Positions 25,758 to 34,810 of a stretch of DNA of 64,000 nucleotides are shown piece by piece. This stretch comes from Pyramidobacter porci (lineage in GTDB: Bacteria > Synergistota > Synergistia > Synergistales > Dethiosulfovibrionaceae). The stretch spans positions 62,001 to 126,000 of the forward strand of contig NZ_VUNH01000001.1 of the NCBI RefSeq assembly GCF_009695745.1, in the 5' to 3' direction. The notes below the pieces were generated by a model. It made no database searches. It was not told the origin of the DNA and was given only the letters and a program-made list of their open reading frames with translations. Numbering within the stretch: position 1 is the first letter of the stretch; each line of letters begins with the position of its first letter. The position numbers and the translations under genes were made by a program.

Positions 25758-27044
25758 TTATCTTCCGGAAAGGCGCCTGATAGCGCCGCAGAGAACCTCG
25801 TAGCCGATGGGCAGGCAGGCCTCGTCGAAATCGAAATGGTCGTTGTGGTGCCCGGCGGCGATGGTCGCTCCCAGGCCGACGTACGTGGCTTGGCCGCCGC
25901 GATCCTGCACGCGCTTCATCATCCAGCAGGCGTCGTCGCTCCCAGACATCAGCTGTTTGGGGAAGACTTTCGTCACGCCTTCGACCTCGCGGGCCGCGTC
26001 GCAGATGACGTCGACGATCTTCCGATCGCTGTCGGCGGTGTTCGCCTCGCCGCGTTTGCAGATCTCCACCTTGCAGTCGTACATGGCGGCGGCCCCCTGG
26101 ATAACCTGAACGGCGCGGTCGTACACATATTTGAGAATGTCGTCGGTCGCGCCCCGCGTCTCGATTTTCATGGCTGCCCTGGGGGGCACGACGTTGCGCC
26201 CTTCGCCGGCCTGAAGCACGCCGACGTTGATGCGCGTCGGCCCGTCGTGATGCGGGGCGATGGCGTGGAGGTTCAGCGCGGCCGAAGCGGCCGCCAGCAG
26301 CGCGTTTTTCCCCTGATTGGGTTCGCCGCCGGCGTGAGCGCCCTTGCCGGTGAAATCGACGTCGATCTTGGTGGTGCAGAGGAAGCCGTAGGTGCCGCCG
26401 TACACGGTCCCCGTCGGTACGCCGAGGCCGAGATGGAGCGCGATGAACCAGTCCACGTCGTCCAGCAGGCCGGCCTGCGTCATCGCGTAGCCGCCGCGCA
26501 CGCCTTCTTCCGCCGGCTGAAAGAGAAAACGGATCTTGCCTTTGAAGGAGTCTTTGTGTTCGGCGACGTATTCGGCCACCGCCAGGCCGATCGCGGTGTG
26601 CCCGTCGTGGCCGCAGGCGTGCATCCAGCCCTTGTTGACGGAGCGGAATCCTTCCCTGGCGGGAAGGTGCCCTTCGTCCGCGGCCTCGTCGGTATCCACG
26701 CAGTCGATGTCGAAGCGCATGGCGACGACGGGACCTTCGCGCCCCATGTCCAGCTCGGCGGAAAGCCCCGTGGTGCCGTTCGTCCGTTTTACCCATGCGG
26801 GCTCGGCCCCCTGATCGACGGCGCGCCGCATCTGCGCTTCGACATCGATCGTCCGTCCCATGGCCGTCTCCGGTCTGATGAAATCCCCTCCGAATCTCAA
26901 GGCATAGCCAAGCCGGTCCATGATCTGGGCGACTTTGGCCGTGGTGCGGAACTCTGTCCAGCCGGTCTCGGGATAACGGTGGAAGTCGCGGCGGCGTTCG
27001 ATCATTTTCTGAATGCGGTTGCTTTCGGTCGTCGTGCGGGTCAT
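25758..27044 (-). CDS. M20 amidohydrolase, AbgA-like
   Basis: A 428-residue M20 enzyme close in layout to the A subunit of p-aminobenzoyl-glutamate hydrolase: start MTRTTTESNRIQKM, RRDFHRYPETGWTEFRT, MHACGHDGHTAIGLAVA, FQPAEEGVRGGYAM, GKGAHAGGEPNQGKNAL and AAGHHNDHFDF. It removes an amide-linked group using two metal ions in the cytoplasm; the true substrate could be folate breakdown products or acylated amino acids. Its ATG overlaps the TGA of the upstream M20 gene (ATGA), so translation is coupled. An AbgB-like second subunit is not present under that name; the coupled gene may play the part. Confidence 0.9.
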   Translation of the reverse strand: MTRTTTESNRIQKMIERRRDFHRYPETGWTEFRTTAKVAQIMDRLGYALRFGGDFIRPETAMGRTIDVEAQMRRAVDQGAEPAWVKRTNGTTGLSAELDMGREGPVVAMRFDIDCVDTDEAADEGHLPAREGFRSVNKGWMHACGHDGHTAIGLAVAEYVAEHKDSFKGKIRFLFQPAEEGVRGGYAMTQAGLLDDVDWFIALHLGLGVPTGTVYGGTYGFLCTTKIDVDFTGKGAHAGGEPNQGKNALLAAASAALNLHAIAPHHDGPTRINVGVLQAGEGRNVVPPRAAMKIETRGATDDILKYVYDRAVQVIQGAAAMYDCKVEICKRGEANTADSDRKIVDVICDAAREVEGVTKVFPKQLMSGSDDACWMMKRVQDRGGQATYVGLGATIAAGHHNDHFDFDEACLPIGYEVLCGAIRRLSGR

Positions 27045-28258
27045 TTTTTGAGTCCTTTCAGGTCGGATTCGAGAAGTTTCAGCGCCATCGACGCGAGGTA
27101 CTGAATCCCCCAGGGGAAGCACGCGGGGTCGGGAAGGAACCGGTCGTTGTGGAGCGCCGGCATGTCTTCGGGCTTGACGCCGTCAGGACGGCAGCCGAGC
27201 CAGGCGAAAGCGGCCGGGACTTTCAGCGTATAGAACGAAAAATCCTCGCCGGTCGGCGGCACGGGAAGATCGGGCAGCACGCCCTTTTCGCCCAGAACGT
27301 CGCGGATCACCTCTCGGCCGATGCTCACGAGCCGTTCGTGGTTCATCGTCGCCGGGAATCCTCTCTGATAATCGATCTCGGCCGTGCAGCCATATGCGGC
27401 GGCCGTGTTGGCGACCGCACGCTCGATCCACTGCGGCAGCTTTTTGTGATCCGCCTCGTCGAAGCTGCGCACCGTGCCGTCGAGGTCGACGCGGTCGGGG
27501 ACGATGTTGTAGCGGTCGCCGCCTTTGATGGTGCCGATGGTGATGACCGCGGTATTGCGGGGACACAGGTTTCGTGAAATAATAGGCTGAAGCGCCATGA
27601 CGACGGCCGAGGCCGCCACGATGGCGTCGACGCCCCGGTCGGGCATCGATCCGTGACTGGCGACGCCTCGGATCGTGGCGCGAAGGTGATCGGAAGAAGC
27701 GGACACCGCGCCCGCCTGCAGCCCGATCGTTCCCGTTGCCAGCGTCGGCCAGACGTGAAGACCGATGATCGCGTCGACGTGAGGATTTTCGAGCGCGCCG
27801 TCGCGGATCATTCCCGGCGCGCCGCCGGTTGGCGTCATCTCCTCCGAGGGCTGGAAGATGAACTTCAGCGAGCCGGCGAGCTGTTCCTTTATCTCGCAGA
27901 GCACGTGGACGGCACCCAGCAGGATCGCCGTGTGGGCGTCGTGCCCGCAGGCGTGCATCACCCCAGGAACTTGCGAGGAGAAGGGGCAGCCCGTGTTCTC
28001 CTGGATGCTCAGCGCGTCCATGTCGGCGCGCAGCGCGATGCACGGCCCGGGCCGCGCGCCCTTTAGGAGCGCGACGACGCCGTGACCGCCGACGTTCGGA
28101 CGAATCTCGTCCAGCGGCAGGCCCTTCAAAATATCGTACACGAAAGCCGCGGTTTTCTCTTCGTGGTAGCTGAGTTCAGGATAAGCGTGGAGATGGCGGT
28201 AAAACGTCATGTAACGTTCGCGGTATTTCTCTTCGAGTTCTCTGACGAGCTGGTTCAC
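27041..28258 (-). CDS. M20 amidohydrolase
   Basis: A 405-residue M20D-type enzyme. Seen: FYRHLHAYPELSYHEEKTA, ALRADMDALSI, MHACGHDAHTAILLGA, the catalytic FQPSEE, GVASHGSMPDRGVDA and PPTGEDFSFYTL. It should hydrolyse N-acyl amino acids or related amides. The start is GTG at 28258, with GGAGG 9 bases in front; the longer frame upstream runs through non-homologous sequence and is rejected. It is first in a two-gene operon with the AbgA-like gene, by a 4-base overlap, and is divergent from tmk. Confidence 0.9.
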   Translation of the reverse strand: MNQLVRELEEKYRERYMTFYRHLHAYPELSYHEEKTAAFVYDILKGLPLDEIRPNVGGHGVVALLKGARPGPCIALRADMDALSIQENTGCPFSSQVPGVMHACGHDAHTAILLGAVHVLCEIKEQLAGSLKFIFQPSEEMTPTGGAPGMIRDGALENPHVDAIIGLHVWPTLATGTIGLQAGAVSASSDHLRATIRGVASHGSMPDRGVDAIVAASAVVMALQPIISRNLCPRNTAVITIGTIKGGDRYNIVPDRVDLDGTVRSFDEADHKKLPQWIERAVANTAAAYGCTAEIDYQRGFPATMNHERLVSIGREVIRDVLGEKGVLPDLPVPPTGEDFSFYTLKVPAAFAWLGCRPDGVKPEDMPALHNDRFLPDPACFPWGIQYLASMALKLLESDLKGLKK

Positions 28259-28370
28259 CGTAGATCGCCTCCAAATGGATTGATTCGTGTAAAATGTTCG
28301 TGGCTTATAGTATAACTTTAGAAGCGCACGCATTCCAGTAAAAATTTCATTCTGGTGGAGTGAGGCATAA

Positions 28371-28976
28371 ATGTTCATCACGATAGAAGGGATCGACGGC
28401 TCCGGCAAGTCGACGCAGGCCAGGCGTCTCGCGGCGCGTTTGAGGCGCGAGGGCAAAAAAGTGACGGAGACGCATGAACCGGGAGACTGGGCGCACGGGG
28501 ATATTCTGCGCGCTCTTCTGCTGAACGGGCGGCTCCGGCATCCGCTGACCGAGATCATGCTTTTTGTGGCCGACCGGTGCGAACACGTCGCGCAGGTCAT
28601 TCAACCCGCGCTGGATCAAGGGGAATGGGTCGTTTGCGACCGCTATAACGACTCCACCCGGGCCTACCAGTGTTGGGGACGCGGACTGGAAGAAGACATG
28701 CTGGAGAGCCTGATAAAGTGGTGCGGGATTCCGGAGCCGGATCTGACCGTCTGGCTCGACCTCCCGGTGGAAGAAGCGAGGAAGAGGATGTCGGGGCGCG
28801 GCGAAAGCGATAGGATCGAAAGCGAAGACTTGAAGTTCCATCGGGCCGTCGCCCGCGGATTCAGGAAATTGGCCGAAAGGAACGCTTCGAGATTTTTCAG
28901 AGTCGACGCCCGGGCGGGCGAGGATGAGATCGAAGAAGCGGTCTTCTCCGAATTGAAAAGGCGTTGCGTCAGATGA
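28371..28976 (+). CDS. tmk: Thymidylate kinase
   Basis: A 201-residue dTMP kinase. Seen: P-loop EGIDGSGKSTQ (6-16), the HEPGDWAHG segment, DRYNDSTRAYQ (the DRY motif) and the lid GRGESDRIESE. It phosphorylates dTMP to dTDP. The P-loop position and total length are normal. It opens a plus-strand housekeeping operon and its TGA overlaps the holB start as ATGA, so the two are translationally coupled. A possible -10 box (TATAAC, 28311-28316) lies upstream, without a good -35. Confidence 0.95.
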   Translation: MFITIEGIDGSGKSTQARRLAARLRREGKKVTETHEPGDWAHGDILRALLLNGRLRHPLTEIMLFVADRCEHVAQVIQPALDQGEWVVCDRYNDSTRAYQCWGRGLEEDMLESLIKWCGIPEPDLTVWLDLPVEEARKRMSGRGESDRIESEDLKFHRAVARGFRKLAERNASRFFRVDARAGEDEIEEAVFSELKRRCVR

Positions 28977-29788
28977 GTCAGAGCGAAGTTTTTTGGCAGA
29001 GTGACGTTCATTGGCGCGATTTGCTGGAATTTATCGCTCGGGGATCGATCCCCGGTTCGATCGGCATCGAGATCCGTCTGCCCTGGCAGCGGGAAGTCAT
29101 GCTCTCGCTGGCTCGCCGCATCCTGTGCGAATCAGGTTCCGCCTGCGGCCGGTGCCCGTCGTGCCGGGCCTGGGTTGACATTGAACATCCCGACCTGTTG
29201 GTGGCCGGAGAACCGGATGCGCCAGCGCCCATCGACGAATGCCGCGCGAAAAGCGCCGACCTGTCGCTTTCTCCCGTCGTCGCGCCGGTGCGACTTCTGG
29301 TGTTTTACGCCCCCGAAAAGATGAGCCCGGGAGCTGTGAACAGTCTGCTCAAGATCACCGAAGAACCGCCGTCCAAAGGACGTCTTCTGTATATGATGGA
29401 CCGCGGCACTATTCTTTCTACTTTGCGAAGTCGTCTGTGGATGTTGTCATTCTCCGTGGAAGAAAAAATCGAACCTTTGACGCCTCCGGCTTCTCAGTCC
29501 GAATGGCTGCGCTGGTTGAAAGACAACGAGAAAAACGACGGACAGAAATGGTACGCCATGGCGCATGGCTATGCGTCGTGGCTCTGCAAAAACGGGGAGC
29601 TGAAGCGCGCCGGCATGCTGCGTCAGCTTGCCGAGACGGCGCTCGCCACCCACCTGTCCGCGGCGATGTGGACAGATCTTTTGTTTCTTCTGTTGAGAGA
29701 GGAGTATCCCTTTGAGCATGTATTTGACGATTTTCGGCAAACCGCGTTACCTGGGGCTGATCGTTGCCGAAAACAACATTCGTTTTGA
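28973..29788 (+). CDS. holB: DNA polymerase III delta-prime subunit-like protein
   Basis: The 271 residues match the clamp-loader delta-prime family. Seen: a zinc-finger pattern (CESGSACGRCPSC at about 48-60), the family-typical NSLLKITEEPP, and a TILSTLRSR sensor/arginine-finger-like SRC-region equivalent. The Walker A loop is absent (RLPWQREVM where GxxGxGK is expected). Delta-prime does not need ATP binding in several bacteria, so it can still be functional. It is shorter than usual (about 330), lacking part of the C-terminal collar. It lies in a tmk-holB-ricT order known from Firmicutes. The ATG overlaps the tmk stop. Confidence 0.85.
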   Translation: MSQSEVFWQSDVHWRDLLEFIARGSIPGSIGIEIRLPWQREVMLSLARRILCESGSACGRCPSCRAWVDIEHPDLLVAGEPDAPAPIDECRAKSADLSLSPVVAPVRLLVFYAPEKMSPGAVNSLLKITEEPPSKGRLLYMMDRGTILSTLRSRLWMLSFSVEEKIEPLTPPASQSEWLRWLKDNEKNDGQKWYAMAHGYASWLCKNGELKRAGMLRQLAETALATHLSAAMWTDLLFLLLREEYPFEHVFDDFRQTALPGADRCRKQHSF

Positions 29789-31178
29789 AAAAGGAGAGCA
29801 GCTGCTCGTAGAAAGTTCGCGGGGGACGGAGATCGCCGTCGTCGCCGGAGAGATCACTGAACGCCAGGAAGCTCTTTACCGGGCCATAGACAACCGTCAG
29901 GAAGGGCAGTCGGGCAACGATTCCGGGCTTCAGAACGTAACCTTTCTGCACAAGGCCGAGACGGAAGATCTGGAGAAAGAAAGGAACAACCGCGGCGAAG
30001 AAGAGCGCGTTCTTGTCGCCGCCAGACAGGTATTGAGTCGTCATGATCTCGACATGAAACTGGTCGACGTGGAATACATGAATGACCGCAAAAAGCTGTT
30101 CCTGTATTTCACTTCCGAGCAGCGCGTCGATTTTCGCGCTTACGTCCGGGATCTGGCCCGAGAATTCCGTACGCGCATCGAGCTGCGGCAAATCGGCGTC
30201 AGAGACGAGTCCAAAGTGGTCAAAGGGATCGGCGCCTGCGGCCGCGTCTGTTGCTGCAGCTACTGGCTCCATCGTTTTATGCCGATCGGCATTAAAATGG
30301 TCAAGGAACAGAATCTGGCTCTTAATCCGACCAAAATCTCCGGGCTGTGCGGACGGCTTATGTGCTGCATGAGCTTTGAACAGAACACGTACCATGAATT
30401 GTGGAAGGGATTGCCGTCCCACGGAGCCAAGATCAAAACGGAACAGGGAACGTGGATCTTGACGGGCGTCGATCTGACGACGCGGACCTGCAGCATTCAC
30501 GGGCCGGAGGGGAACGTCAACATTCCCGTGACGATGTATCAGCAGTTCAAGGAAACGCTGCTTGCCGGCAAAACGTGGAGCAACGATGAACACGGCCTTG
30601 ACGAGAGAGGGCAGCCGTTGATGGCGTTTGATGGAGAAGCCCCGCTTGTTGGCGAGGAGCGCGGCTGTTTCAGATGTGACGGCTGTTGTCAGTACAGCGG
30701 AACGAAAAGAATGTCGGGCGATTGCGACGAAACGCGGGTGACGGTTGCAAGCGTTGCTGACGCAACAGCGGGCAATGAGAAAGGCACTGCAGAATATGCA
30801 GAAGCACGCCGCCGGCATCGCCGGAAGAACACCCGCGTTTTTGCAGCAGGGGGCAAGGCAGACTCTAGGAACAAAGAGGAGCCAATTGGGGAGCAGAAGA
30901 AAGCGGGGCAGAAAAATATTCTCCAGAGGGACAAGGCAAAAACTCCCTCAAGATCGTCCGGCTCCAAAAATCAGAAGCGCAGAGACGAGCAGGGGACCGA
31001 CGCGCAGCAGTCCCAGATCTCTGGAAGCATGGAGGCGGCGGTGTCGGCAGAGCAGCGCCGCTCGGGAGCGTGGGGGCAGCGGACCTCCGGTCATGGATTT
31101 CATCGCCCGAGCTCCAGGAAAAGATCTGTCTCTGAACCATCTTCGCGGGCAGATTCTTCTGAGGAGGGGAAACTCTAG
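29712..31178 (+). CDS. ricT: PSP1-domain protein, RicT/YaaT-like, with long basic tail
   Basis: The PSP1 domain (about 1-285) carries the conserved cysteines GACGRVCCCSYW and SGLCGRLMCCMSFE. In Bacillus, RicT forms a complex with RicA and RicF that carries [4Fe-4S] clusters and supports RNase Y activity; neither partner is visible here. The protein is 488 residues against about 275 for Bacillus. The extra 200 residues are low-complexity, K/R/S/Q-rich and probably disordered, with an added cysteine cluster (FRCDGCC near 318-325). The TTG start at 29712 sits 7 bases after GAGAGGAG; an ATG two codons on is possible. It overlaps holB by 77 bases. Confidence 0.85.
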   Translation: MSMYLTIFGKPRYLGLIVAENNIRFEKGEQLLVESSRGTEIAVVAGEITERQEALYRAIDNRQEGQSGNDSGLQNVTFLHKAETEDLEKERNNRGEEERVLVAARQVLSRHDLDMKLVDVEYMNDRKKLFLYFTSEQRVDFRAYVRDLAREFRTRIELRQIGVRDESKVVKGIGACGRVCCCSYWLHRFMPIGIKMVKEQNLALNPTKISGLCGRLMCCMSFEQNTYHELWKGLPSHGAKIKTEQGTWILTGVDLTTRTCSIHGPEGNVNIPVTMYQQFKETLLAGKTWSNDEHGLDERGQPLMAFDGEAPLVGEERGCFRCDGCCQYSGTKRMSGDCDETRVTVASVADATAGNEKGTAEYAEARRRHRRKNTRVFAAGGKADSRNKEEPIGEQKKAGQKNILQRDKAKTPSRSSGSKNQKRRDEQGTDAQQSQISGSMEAAVSAEQRRSGAWGQRTSGHGFHRPSSRKRSVSEPSSRADSSEEGKL

Positions 31179-31181
31179 CCC

Positions 31182-32111
31182 ATGTCCTTTTTCGACACGT
31201 TGAAAGAGAAACTCAACGGCGTTCGTCATCGCTGGAGCGCCAATATAACGCGGCTCTTCGGCGGCACGATCGACGAAAACTTTTGGCTGGAGCTTGAAGA
31301 TGTGCTGATCGCCGGCGACGTGGGGCTGGAGACGACGGAAACTTTCCTTGACGAAATGCGAGCGTATCATGCGCGACGCCGCTGCGATGGAAAAGAGCTG
31401 CTCCGACATTTCAAGGGCGAACTGATGAAACGTCTCAACGAAGTCCCATGCATGGGGGCGCCCCTGCAAAGCGGCGAAAATGGTCTCTCGGTCATTTTGA
31501 TGGTCGGCGTGAACGGCAGCGGAAAAACGACCACGACGGGAAAGCTGGCCTGGCTTTACAAAAAGTCGGGCAAAAAAGTCATCGTCGCCGCCGCGGACAC
31601 CTTTCGGGCCGCGGCGATAGAGCAGCTGCAGGTCTGGGGCGAAAAAAGCGGGATCCGCGTGATCGCGCAGAAGCAGGGCGGCGATTCGGCCGCGGTCGTC
31701 TTCGACGCGCTCTCGGCAGCGCGGTCTTCCGAGGCGGATGTCCTGATCGTGGATACCGCGGGAAGGCTTCAGTCCAAGCACAATCTTATGGAAGAACTGG
31801 GAAAGATCTATCGGGTGATCAAGCGTGAAGTCGGGAAAGAGCACGTGGAAAGCATCATCGTGCTCGATTCGGTCATCGGTCAGAACGCTTTCCGGCAAGC
31901 GGAAGTCTTCAACGAAGTGGCGCCGCTGACCGGCGTCGTTCTCGCCAAGTACGACAACACGGCCAAAGGCGGGATCGTCTTGTCGATCGCCGACAAGCTC
32001 GGTCTGCCCATTCGTTACATCGGTCTTGGCGAAGCGCCGGAAGACCTGAAACTTTTCAACGCCGAAGAATTCGTGGAAGCTCTTTTCGGAGAAACGGCGC
32101 CGGAAAATTAA
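31182..32111 (+). CDS. ftsY: Signal recognition particle receptor FtsY
   Basis: A 309-residue SRP GTPase. Seen: N domain (about 1-90), G1 GVNGSGKTTTTGKLA, DTFRAAA, DTAGRLQ and KYDNTAKGG, plus the C-terminal GLGEAPEDLKLF helix motif. It docks SRP-ribosome complexes at the inner membrane for co-translational insertion. The acidic A domain of E. coli FtsY is absent, as in many short FtsY proteins. It starts 3 bases after ricT ends and is 21 bases before purB. Confidence 0.95.
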   Translation: MSFFDTLKEKLNGVRHRWSANITRLFGGTIDENFWLELEDVLIAGDVGLETTETFLDEMRAYHARRRCDGKELLRHFKGELMKRLNEVPCMGAPLQSGENGLSVILMVGVNGSGKTTTTGKLAWLYKKSGKKVIVAAADTFRAAAIEQLQVWGEKSGIRVIAQKQGGDSAAVVFDALSAARSSEADVLIVDTAGRLQSKHNLMEELGKIYRVIKREVGKEHVESIIVLDSVIGQNAFRQAEVFNEVAPLTGVVLAKYDNTAKGGIVLSIADKLGLPIRYIGLGEAPEDLKLFNAEEFVEALFGETAPEN

Positions 32112-32132
32112 CTTATTGGAGGCTCGTATAGC

Positions 32133-33425
32133 ATGATCCCACGGTATGAGACGAAAGAAATGAAAGAAATCTGGTCTCTCGAGAACCAGTATCGGAGCTG
32201 GGAAATCGTAGAACTGGCCGTTTGCCACGCCTGGGCGAAAGACGGCGTCATCCCGGCCGAGGCGATGGAGAAAATCGACGCGCGCAGCGGCTTCGACGCC
32301 GACGAGATCCTGAAGATCGAGGCCGAAGTCCAGCACGACATGATCGCTTTCGACACGAACATGGCCGACCATGTGGGGCCGGAAGGCCGTTACATCCATC
32401 TCGGCCTGACCAGCAGCGACGTGGAAGACACGGCGAGCGCCCTTCGCCTGCGGCAGTCGCTGGACGTCGTGATAGGCGAGCTCGACGTTTTCATGAAAGA
32501 CGTGTTCGAACAGGCGGAGAAATACAAATACACGCCTGCCGTTGGGCGCAGCCACGGCGTTCACGCCGAGCCGATCACTTTCGGCCTGAAAATATTGAAC
32601 TGGTATTCGGAACTGCTGCGGGACCGCAAACGCCTCGAGAACGCCAGAGAGGAAATTTCTTGCGGAAAGATTTCCGGCGCCGTCGGCACCTACGCCCATT
32701 GTCCGCCCCATATCGAGGCTTCCGTCTGCGCCGAACTGGGGCTGAAGCCGGATCTCGTTTCGACGCAGATCATCCAGAGAGACCGGCACGCCGTCGTCAT
32801 GTTCGCTCTGGCCAGTCTCGGCGCTGCGATGGAACGGATCGCCACCGAGATCCGACACCTGCAGCGCACGGAAGTGCGCGAGGCGCTCGAGCCGTTTGGC
32901 AAGAAACAAAAAGGTTCGTCGGCGATGCCTCACAAGCGCAACCCCATCCAATGCGAAAAAATCTGCGGCATGGCGCGCATGCTGCGCTCCTTTACGGTCG
33001 TGGCGCAGGAAAACGTCGCCCTCTGGCACGAACGCGACATCAGCCATTCCAGCACCGAGCGGATCATCTGGCCCGACGCCTTTCATCTGGCCCATTACAT
33101 GCTGAAAACGCTCGGGCGCGTCGTCCGCGGTCTTGACGTGTCGCCGCAGCGTCTGCAGGAGAACCTCGAGCTGACCGGCGGGCTCGTGTACAGCCAGCGC
33201 GTGCTTCTTCAGCTGGTGGAGAAGTTCAACATGCGCCGCGAAGACGCCTATCTGGCCGTGCAGCGCAACGCCATGAAGACATGGAACGGCGAAGGGCATT
33301 TTCTGGATCTGTTGGCCGGCGACGAACTGATCAAGGGGAGAATTGATCGAACGGAACTGGCGCAGCTTTTTACAAACGAGTATTACTTCCGTTTTGTCGA
33401 CGAGATTTTTGCTCGTTTTGAATAG
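32133..33425 (+). CDS. purB: Adenylosuccinate lyase
   Basis: A 430-residue member of the fumarase/aspartase superfamily with the signature GSSAMPHKRNP at about residue 261, the LGLTSSDVEDTASALRL block and the GRSHGVHAEPITFG active-site segment. It removes fumarate from SAICAR and adenylosuccinate in purine synthesis. Length and motifs are normal. It is within the plus-strand housekeeping operon, between ftsY and glpX, with GGAGG 11 bases before the ATG. Confidence 0.96.
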   Translation: MIPRYETKEMKEIWSLENQYRSWEIVELAVCHAWAKDGVIPAEAMEKIDARSGFDADEILKIEAEVQHDMIAFDTNMADHVGPEGRYIHLGLTSSDVEDTASALRLRQSLDVVIGELDVFMKDVFEQAEKYKYTPAVGRSHGVHAEPITFGLKILNWYSELLRDRKRLENAREEISCGKISGAVGTYAHCPPHIEASVCAELGLKPDLVSTQIIQRDRHAVVMFALASLGAAMERIATEIRHLQRTEVREALEPFGKKQKGSSAMPHKRNPIQCEKICGMARMLRSFTVVAQENVALWHERDISHSSTERIIWPDAFHLAHYMLKTLGRVVRGLDVSPQRLQENLELTGGLVYSQRVLLQLVEKFNMRREDAYLAVQRNAMKTWNGEGHFLDLLAGDELIKGRIDRTELAQLFTNEYYFRFVDEIFARFE

Positions 33426-33458
33426 TTCCAACGATATCATTTCAAGGAGGGGTCTGTA

Positions 33459-34466
33459 GTGAAAAGTCTGTTTGGCAACGCTCGTCTGCCCGATCGAAAT
33501 TTAGCGCTTGAGTTCTGCCGCGGCACGGAAGCCGCCGCGATGTCGGCCGGGCGTCTGATGGGGCGCGGCGACAAAAACGCCGCCGACGGCGCGGCCGTCA
33601 ACGCAATGCGTTACATGCTCAATACCGTTGATATGGATGGCATTGTGGTGATCGGAGAAGGTGAAAAAGACGAAGCGCCGATGCTGTTCAACGGCGAACA
33701 CCTCGGCACCGGCAAGAACGCCGAAGTGGACATCGCGGTGGACCCCATCGACGGAACGCGTTTGACGGCGCTCGGCATCAGCGGCGCGATCAGCGTCGTC
33801 GCCGGCGCGCCGCGCGGCACGATGTTCAATCCCGAGACCGTTTTTTACATGAACAAACTGGTCGTCGGTCCCGAGGCGAAAGACGTCATCGACATCGAAG
33901 CCCCGGTGGCGGAAAATATCCGCCGCGTCGCGGAAGCCCGCAAAAAGGCCATGGGCGACATCACGGTCGTCGTGCTGGACCGTCCCCGTCATGAGAAACT
34001 CATTGGAGAGATCCGCGCCGCCGGCGCCCGCATCAAGCTCATCACCGACGGCGATATCGCCGGAGCGCTGCTGACCTGCAAGCTGGAGCGCGGCGCCGAC
34101 ATGCTGATGGGCATCGGCGGCACCCCCGAGGCCGTCATCACGGCCTGCGCCATCAAGGCCATGGGCGGCAACATGCAGGGCAAACTTTGGGCCCGCAACG
34201 ACGAGGAGCGTCAGAAGGCGCTTGCTGTTGGGATGGATTTCGATAAAGTGCTGACGATCGACGATCTGGTTTGCAGCGACGACGTGTTCTTTGCCGCCAC
34301 CGGCATTACGGACGGCGACTTTTTGAAGGGCGTTCGCTATGAAGGCGAACGGATTTATACGAGTTCCCTCGTGATGCGCGCCAAAAGCGGAACGGTCCGT
34401 TACATCGACGCGGTGCACAGCCTCTATAAGCTTGATAAAATTGCCGGCATCGATTACAAAGCATGA
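33459..34466 (+). CDS. glpX: Fructose-1,6-bisphosphatase, class II
   Basis: A 335-residue GlpX. Seen: ALEFCRGTEAAAM near the start, GEGEKDEAPML, the metal-binding DPIDGTRLTA and GIGGTPEAVITACA. It hydrolyses fructose-1,6-bisphosphate to fructose-6-phosphate in gluconeogenesis, which fits growth on amino acids. The start is GTG with AAGGAGG in front. It is the last gene before a strong terminator. Confidence 0.96.
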   Translation: MKSLFGNARLPDRNLALEFCRGTEAAAMSAGRLMGRGDKNAADGAAVNAMRYMLNTVDMDGIVVIGEGEKDEAPMLFNGEHLGTGKNAEVDIAVDPIDGTRLTALGISGAISVVAGAPRGTMFNPETVFYMNKLVVGPEAKDVIDIEAPVAENIRRVAEARKKAMGDITVVVLDRPRHEKLIGEIRAAGARIKLITDGDIAGALLTCKLERGADMLMGIGGTPEAVITACAIKAMGGNMQGKLWARNDEERQKALAVGMDFDKVLTIDDLVCSDDVFFAATGITDGDFLKGVRYEGERIYTSSLVMRAKSGTVRYIDAVHSLYKLDKIAGIDYKA

Positions 34467-34482
34467 TCGGTCTTCTTGAAAT

Positions 34483-34528
34483 GAGGCCGCCTCAAGAAAC
34501 AATTGAGGCGGCCTCTGTGCTATTTTTT
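34483..34528 (+). terminator. Terminator of the tmk-glpX operon
   Basis: GAGGCCGCCTCAA (34483-34495) pairs perfectly with TTGAGGCGGCCTC (34503-34515), then TTTTTT at 34523-34528. Confidence 0.9.
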
Positions 34529-34810
34529 GATGAATTCTATCCAGCGCTAAAGCGCTGCATATGAGCGGAGCGAAGTGGCATCATTTGCCTTTAAAGGCAG
34601 TTCTGGGGTTTTGAGACAGTCTCGTGCCTTGGAGCTTAAAAGAAGCTTTGCCTTTTAACGAAAAACTACGATGAAAAATTTATTCCTCAGGCATCGTGGT
34701 ATAATCATGAAAATTGTTCTTATTAAAAGGCTGAAATTGATTCTGTGTGTTCTCTGGCGGCGGAGTTTGCTCCGGCGCCTTGTAGTTTTGCTGAAGAGAG
34801 AGTGGTGTGA
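34529..34810. other. Intergenic region before nif3, about 280 bases
   Basis: AT-richer than its flanks. It holds a perfect hairpin CAGCGCT-AA-AGCGCTG (near 34543-34558), the palindrome TGCCTTTAAAGGCA (near 34587-34600), a consensus TATAAT at 34700-34705 without a clear -35, and an imperfect hairpin (34756-34779) in the leader of nif3. The palindromes could be operators or decayed repeats. A 47-codon frame (34671-34814) is discussed under rejected items. Confidence 0.5.
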
